This document shows, one piece after another, positions 60,367 through 64,000 of a stretch of DNA of 64,000 nt (positions are counted from its first letter, which is position 1; each line of letters starts with the position of its first letter). This DNA is from Streptomyces sp. NBC_00523. GTDB taxonomy: Bacteria; Actinomycetota; Actinomycetes; Streptomycetales; Streptomycetaceae. The stretch spans positions 3,286,001-3,350,000 of the forward strand of contig NZ_CP107836.1 in assembly GCF_036346615.1 (NCBI RefSeq), in the 5' to 3' direction. The notes beneath the pieces were generated by a model. The model was not told where the DNA came from and did no database searches. It saw only the letters and a program-made list of their open reading frames with translations. The position numbers and the translations under genes were made by a program.

Positions 60367-61320
60367 TCAGGCGGTGACGAACAGCCCGGCGAACAGGGTG
60401 AGATGGACCAGGTGCTGCGTCACCATGAAGGCGCGGTACGGGGTGCGGCCCCGGGCCGCGTCGCCCCGCGTCGAGTAGCAGAGCACCGCCACCACCAGGG
60501 ACCCGCCCGCCAGGACCGCGGCCGCCGGGCCCAGGAGCGCCGGCCAGCCGGTCAGCGCGGCGGCCAGGAAACCCCCGCCGGTCAGGAGGGCGCCCGCCCC
60601 GCCCACCAGCCGGGCGGTGGTGTCGCCCCAGGCGGTCACCGAGGTACGGCGGCCCGCCGCCGCGTCGCCCCGGACGTGCGAGAAGTCCTTGGTCACGGCG
60701 CCCACCACGCACATCCACAGCGACATGGCGGCGGCCAGGACGAGCATCGCGCCCGGCGGCCTGCCCTCCCCCGCGGCCGTCCAGCCCGCCGCGTACGTCA
60801 GCAGGCCCATCAGCAGGACGGACCCCGAGGTGCCGGCCGCGCTGCGCTTGAGCTGGAAGGGCGCCGCGGAGTAGGCGTAGCCGAGGAAGAGGAACGCCAG
60901 CACGAACGTGATCAGCAGGATGTTGTTGCAGGCCAGCGCGGTGACGACGGAGCCGGCGGCGGAGAGCCAGGTCAGCCGGGCGGCCGCCGTCGGCGAGAGG
61001 TCGCCCCGGGCGATCGGCCGCCCGGTCCGGTTCAGCCGGTCCTCCTGGACGTCCGACACCCCGTTGATGCCGTACGTGAAGAGGGTCGCCAGGACCCAGC
61101 TGACCGCCGGGGCGATCAGCCCGGGCCCCACCCCCGTGAGCCCGCCCCCGGCGGTGACCGCGGCGGCGGCCAGGAAACGCATCAGAAAGACGATCTGCAC
61201 ACTGACGCGGGCCTCTTCGAGGAAGAGGACGGCGGCGCGTGCCGTACCTGCGATCCGCAGGGTGGAAGTCGGTGTCGCGGAACTGAGCTGTGCGGTGTAT
61301 GCCCCCATGACCAGGGACAT
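60367..61320 (-). CDS. UbiA family prenyltransferase
   Basis: 317-residue integral membrane prenyltransferase with eight to nine helices. The first Asp-rich motif is NGVSDVQEDRLNRTGRP (NxxxDxxxD), and the second region is TKDFSHVRGD. It transfers a polyprenyl or similar chain to an aromatic or other acceptor; the substrate is unknown. The start is unclear: ATG 61320 (MSLVMGAYTAQL) or ATG 61308, and neither has a good ribosome site. It lies after a DUF2165 gene on the same strand, 122 nt away. Confidence 0.88.
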   Translation of the reverse strand: MSLVMGAYTAQLSSATPTSTLRIAGTARAAVLFLEEARVSVQIVFLMRFLAAAAVTAGGGLTGVGPGLIAPAVSWVLATLFTYGINGVSDVQEDRLNRTGRPIARGDLSPTAAARLTWLSAAGSVVTALACNNILLITFVLAFLFLGYAYSAAPFQLKRSAAGTSGSVLLMGLLTYAAGWTAAGEGRPPGAMLVLAAAMSLWMCVVGAVTKDFSHVRGDAAAGRRTSVTAWGDTTARLVGGAGALLTGGGFLAAALTGWPALLGPAAAVLAGGSLVVAVLCYSTRGDAARGRTPYRAFMVTQHLVHLTLFAGLFVTA

Positions 61321-61442
61321 TAATGACGGGCCCGGGACACACACATGCCCCATCGGCGGGCGTTCCGATACCCCTTTTGGGGAAGGGGCCGTATCGGAAG
61401 GACCGCCGACGGGGCAGTGCCGGCAGCTGAGTTGACGGAGCG

Positions 61443-62030
61443 TCAGCTCTCCCGCTGGGCGCCCGTCACCGAGGGCAGGTTGACCAGCAGGGCGGCGAGC
61501 AGGCCGATGATGAGGCCGGTGAAGTGGACCTGCTGGGCGGCGCCGATGTAGATCCAGTAGCCGAAGAACATGCCGCCCGAGAGGAACAGCAGGAACAGCC
61601 CGGCGAAGGCGCCCAGCGCGATGTTGGCGCGCTGCGTCACGACGATCCCGGTCTCCAGACCGCGCGCCCTGCGCCACAGCCCGTACGCCGCCCGGGCCAG
61701 CAGGGCCACGATCAGCAGCTCGTAGATGATGACGCCGATCAGCGCCGGTGTGGCCATGGACTCGGGCATCGCGCGCCATTCCAGGCCGTTGCCCCGTATC
61801 GGGTCCTTCACCAGGTCGCGCATGGTCAGCATCGAGCCGATGAGCGCCTTGTTGGTGCCGAAGTCGTTGAGGTTGTTGAGGGTGACGAGGCCCAGCCACA
61901 GGGTGAGCCCGCTCATCAGGAACGCGTTGAGCGCGGCGAGCCGGGAGCGGACGGCGAGGTCCGGCCGGCCGGTGGCCCGCGGGCCCGTCGTGTCCTGCGT
62001 CGCGGTGGGCCGGTCGGCGGTCAGTGCCAT
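61443..62030 (-). CDS. DUF2165 family membrane protein
   Basis: 195 residues with a polar N-terminus (about 1-28) and four membrane helices. The DUF2165 pattern NLNDFGTNKALIGSMLTM and the later MATPALIGVIIYELLIVALLARAAYGLWRR match. Function unknown; in many proteobacteria it is a lone small membrane protein. ATG 62030 is 7 nt after GGAG. It lies upstream of the UbiA gene. Confidence 0.85.
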   Translation of the reverse strand: MALTADRPTATQDTTGPRATGRPDLAVRSRLAALNAFLMSGLTLWLGLVTLNNLNDFGTNKALIGSMLTMRDLVKDPIRGNGLEWRAMPESMATPALIGVIIYELLIVALLARAAYGLWRRARGLETGIVVTQRANIALGAFAGLFLLFLSGGMFFGYWIYIGAAQQVHFTGLIIGLLAALLVNLPSVTGAQRES

Positions 62031-62247
62031 GGGGAGACTCCTCGGAGCAGAAGGGAAGGGGTGCGGTGCGATGCCTTCAGCCTGCCGCTCCCGCCGCCGC
62101 CCCGGCAGCTCCCTCTTCGGGCTGCCCGGCCGGGATGGCCCGTGGGCCTGCCCGTACGCACTGCCCGTTCGGGCCCCTCGGGCGGCCAGGGGTACGTCCC
62201 CGAATTCCATTGCCCGGGGCCCGGGTTGTCGAGCAGGATCGGACCCC

Positions 62248-63033
62248 GTGACCACCACCGAAACGCCGCAGCCCGCCGTCCCGCCCCGTCCCCTCGCGCT
62301 CATCACCGGGGTCGGCCGCACGGTCGGCATCGGTGCCGGGATCGCCCGCCAACTGGCCTCGTCCGGCTGGGACATCGCCTTCACCTACTGGACGCCCTAC
62401 GACCGGCGCATGACCTGGGGCGAGGAGCGCGGGGCGACAGCGGCCATCGAGGCGTCGCTCGCCGCGCACGGCGCCCGCACCGCCGCGATCGAGGCGGACC
62501 TGATCGACCCGGACGCCCCCACCCGGATCTTCGACGAGGCGGAGCGCCGGATCGGGCCGGTCACCGCGCTCGTCCTGAGCCACGCCGAATCCGTGGACTC
62601 CGGGCTCCTGGACACCACCCTCGCGAGTTTCGACCGCCACTTCGCGGTGAACGCCCGCGCCACGTGGCTGCTGATACGGGAGTACGCGCTGCGCTTCCGC
62701 GCCCCCGCCGGGACGGGCCGGATCGTCGCGCTCACCAGCGACCACACCGTCGGCAACCTGCCGTACGGGGCCAGCAAGGGCGCCCTGGACCGCATCACGC
62801 TGGCCGCCGCGCGCGAACTGGCGCACCTCGGGGTCACCGCCAACGTCATCAACCCGGGCCCCGTGGACACCGGGTGGATGAGCGAGGAGCTGGCGGAGGA
62901 GCTGCGCCTGGGCACCCCGCTGGGCCGGCTCGGCACCCCGCAGGACACCGCCCACCTGGTGGACTTCCTGTGCTCGCCGCAGGGCCAGTGGGTCAACGGC
63001 CAGCTGCTCAAGAGCAACGGCGGAGCCGCGTAG
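62248..63033 (+). CDS. SDR family oxidoreductase
   Basis: 261-residue classical-type SDR. The cofactor motif is LITGVGRTVGIGAGIAR, the catalytic pair is YGASK (in NLPYGASKGALDRI), and the end segment is VNGQLLKSNGG. The Ser upstream is only nine residues before the Tyr (LTSDHTVGNLPY), shorter than the usual 12-13. GTG 62248 (VTTTETPQ) is 7 nt after AGGATCGG. Probable NAD(P)-dependent reductase of a ketone or enoyl group; substrate unknown. It starts at a boundary that faces the DUF2165 gene. Confidence 0.9.
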   Translation: MTTTETPQPAVPPRPLALITGVGRTVGIGAGIARQLASSGWDIAFTYWTPYDRRMTWGEERGATAAIEASLAAHGARTAAIEADLIDPDAPTRIFDEAERRIGPVTALVLSHAESVDSGLLDTTLASFDRHFAVNARATWLLIREYALRFRAPAGTGRIVALTSDHTVGNLPYGASKGALDRITLAAARELAHLGVTANVINPGPVDTGWMSEELAEELRLGTPLGRLGTPQDTAHLVDFLCSPQGQWVNGQLLKSNGGAA

Positions 63034-63097
63034 GGCCCTCGCCGCTGACGGAGGACCCCCTTGTCGCGCGCGCACCCGGTCATTAGGGTCACCTCGT

Positions 63098-63115
63098 TGT
63101 CGAAGCGCTTCGACA
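63098..63115. promoter_or_regulatory. LacI-type operator upstream of the GH43 gene
   Basis: The 18-bp sequence TGTCGAAGCGCTTCGACA is a perfect palindrome with the central GAAGCGCTTC that LacI/GalR-family sugar regulators bind. It lies 55 nt upstream of the glycosidase start. Confidence 0.85.
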
Positions 63116-63170
63116 GACACGCCTCGACGCCCTCCTCCGACAGCACGCGCGACGTACAGGAACGGATGCC

Positions 63171-64000
63171 ATGCCAGTCCGAGACCAGACGGGCACCACC
63201 GTCAGCAACCCGGTGATCCCCGGGTTCCACCCCGACCCCAGCGTCTGCCGCGTCGGCGACGACTACTACCTGGCGTGCTCCAGCTTCGAGTACTTCCCGG
63301 GCATCCCGCTCTTCCACAGCCGCGACCTGGTCCACTGGACGCAGATCGGCAACGTCCTCGACCGCCCCGAGCAGCTGCACCTGACCCCGGGGACCCGGGC
63401 CTCCGGCGGCATCTACGCGCCGACGCTCCGGCACCACGACGGCCGGTTCTGGCTCGTCGTCACCAATGTCGAGGTGGGCAACCTGCTGTTCACCACCACC
63501 GACCCGGCCGGCCCCTGGTCCGACCCGGTCCCGCTGCCCGGCGTCCCCGGCATCGATCCGGACCTGGCCTGGGACGAGGACGGCAGCTGCTGGTGCACCG
63601 TGGCCGGGGTCTCCCAGGTCCGCATCGACCCGCACACCGGCGAGGCCCTGGGCGAACCGCGCCGCATCTGGTCCGGGGCGCCCGGGGCGAAGGCGCCGGA
63701 AGCGCCTCACCTCTACCGGATCGGCGACCACTGGTACCTGGTCATCGCGGAGGGCGGCACCGAGCGCGGGCACGCCGTCTCCGTCGCGCGCGGCCCGTCG
63801 CCCGCCGGGCCGTTCGAGCCGTGCCCGGACAACCCCGTGCTCACCCACCGGGGCCGCGAGCACCCCGTCCAGAACACCGGCCACGGCGACCTGGTGCAGG
63901 GGCCGGACGGCTCCTGGTGGCTGGTGCTCCTCGGCGTGCGGCCGGGCGGCGGCACCCCCGGCTGGCACGTGCTCGGCCGGGAGACCTTCCTCGCGCCGGT
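63171..64000 (+). CDS. Glycoside hydrolase family 43 protein (beta-xylosidase/arabinofuranosidase type), partial
   Basis: 276 residues visible, cut by the right window edge. The GH43 five-bladed propeller begins NPVIPGFHPDPSVCRVGDDYYL, with the conserved general-base Asp in FHPDPS. Next are SGGIYAPTLRHHDGRFWLV and IDPDLAWDEDG (second acidic residue region). Later EAPHLYRIGDHWYLVIAEGG holds the likely general-acid Glu (APEAPHLY). No signal peptide, so it is probably intracellular and acts on imported xylo- or arabino-oligosaccharides. ATG 63171 follows AGGAACG. A LacI-type operator upstream suggests sugar-induced control. Confidence 0.92.
   Translation, partial: MPVRDQTGTTVSNPVIPGFHPDPSVCRVGDDYYLACSSFEYFPGIPLFHSRDLVHWTQIGNVLDRPEQLHLTPGTRASGGIYAPTLRHHDGRFWLVVTNVEVGNLLFTTTDPAGPWSDPVPLPGVPGIDPDLAWDEDGSCWCTVAGVSQVRIDPHTGEALGEPRRIWSGAPGAKAPEAPHLYRIGDHWYLVIAEGGTERGHAVSVARGPSPAGPFEPCPDNPVLTHRGREHPVQNTGHGDLVQGPDGSWWLVLLGVRPGGGTPGWHVLGRETFLAP

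Overview
The window is chromosomal DNA from a Streptomyces (or a close filamentous actinomycete). It is extremely G+C-rich, many genes start with GTG, and coding density is high with frequent 4-nt start/stop overlaps. From about 0.9 to 39 kb the gene order (nuoD paralogue, MprF-like gene, fol genes, ftsH, hpt, tilS, dacB, ppa, tipA-like gene, glutamate decarboxylase, XRE/DUF397 locus, PolA-like gene) matches, as far as I recall, the conserved core of Streptomyces chromosomes. From about 39 kb onward the content is more accessory. I see no rRNA or tRNA genes, no transposase, no prophage and no CRISPR array.

Layout. 0-3 kb: end-truncated histidine kinase, a MidA/NDUFAF7-type methyltransferase and a stand-alone nuoD. 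3-8 kb: coiled-coil membrane protein, then a complete betaine/choline-type ABC importer (lipoprotein, two permeases, divergent ATPase). 8-11 kb: esterase divergent from an MprF-like aminoacyl-lipid synthase. 11-14.9 kb: folate genes (folP, NTF2-like gene, folB, folK, DUF3180 gene, convergent folE). 15-22.4 kb: ftsH, hpt, tilS, DUF2342 metalloprotease, dacB (PBP4) and divergent ppa. 22.5-31 kb: ThrE-like exporter, DedA protein, TipA-like MerR regulator with its promoter, YfeO/ClC channel, glutamate decarboxylase, PadR regulator, aldehyde dehydrogenase. 31-33 kb: XRE(DUF5753)/ATPase/DUF397 regulatory triad. 33-39 kb: lipoprotein, FUSC transporter, DUF2786 protein, PolA-like polymerase. 39-41.5 kb: two secreted enzymes (intradiol dioxygenase and streptogrisin C) that carry the same type of C-terminal carbohydrate-binding module. 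41.6-47.6 kb: phosphotransferase, FtsX-type ABC exporter and a divergent two-component system. 47.6-57.2 kb: an orphan biosynthetic locus. 57.3-62 kb: TetR regulator with small membrane protein, a second two-component system, UbiA prenyltransferase, DUF2165 protein. 62.2-64 kb: SDR and the start of a GH43 glycosidase behind a LacI-type operator.

How genes work together. The fol genes encode GTP cyclohydrolase I, dihydroneopterin aldolase, HPPK and dihydropteroate synthase, the folate core route. The three left-facing and one right-facing importer genes form one transporter. The XRE, ATPase and DUF397 genes form a WhiJ/Scr-type regulatory set; the ATPase and DUF397 genes share an unusual iterated upstream element. 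The 47.6-54.5 kb minus-strand operon (ligase, SDR, ACP, AfsA-hotdog protein, YciI, VAO-type flavoenzyme, carboxylase beta and epsilon), with a divergent PPTase and a nearby HAD phosphatase, looks like a self-contained acyl-ACP pathway without a ketosynthase. It is the best candidate here for an undescribed system, possibly making a butyrolactone-like or acylated small molecule.

Non-coding structure of note: a perfect 26-bp-arm palindrome between the 45 kb ABC and two-component genes; two members of a palindromic repeat family (33.8 and 57.0 kb), one lying inside a LuxR reading frame; three short tandem duplications placed exactly on gene starts or stops; and a recognisable 19-bp-spacer tipA-type promoter.
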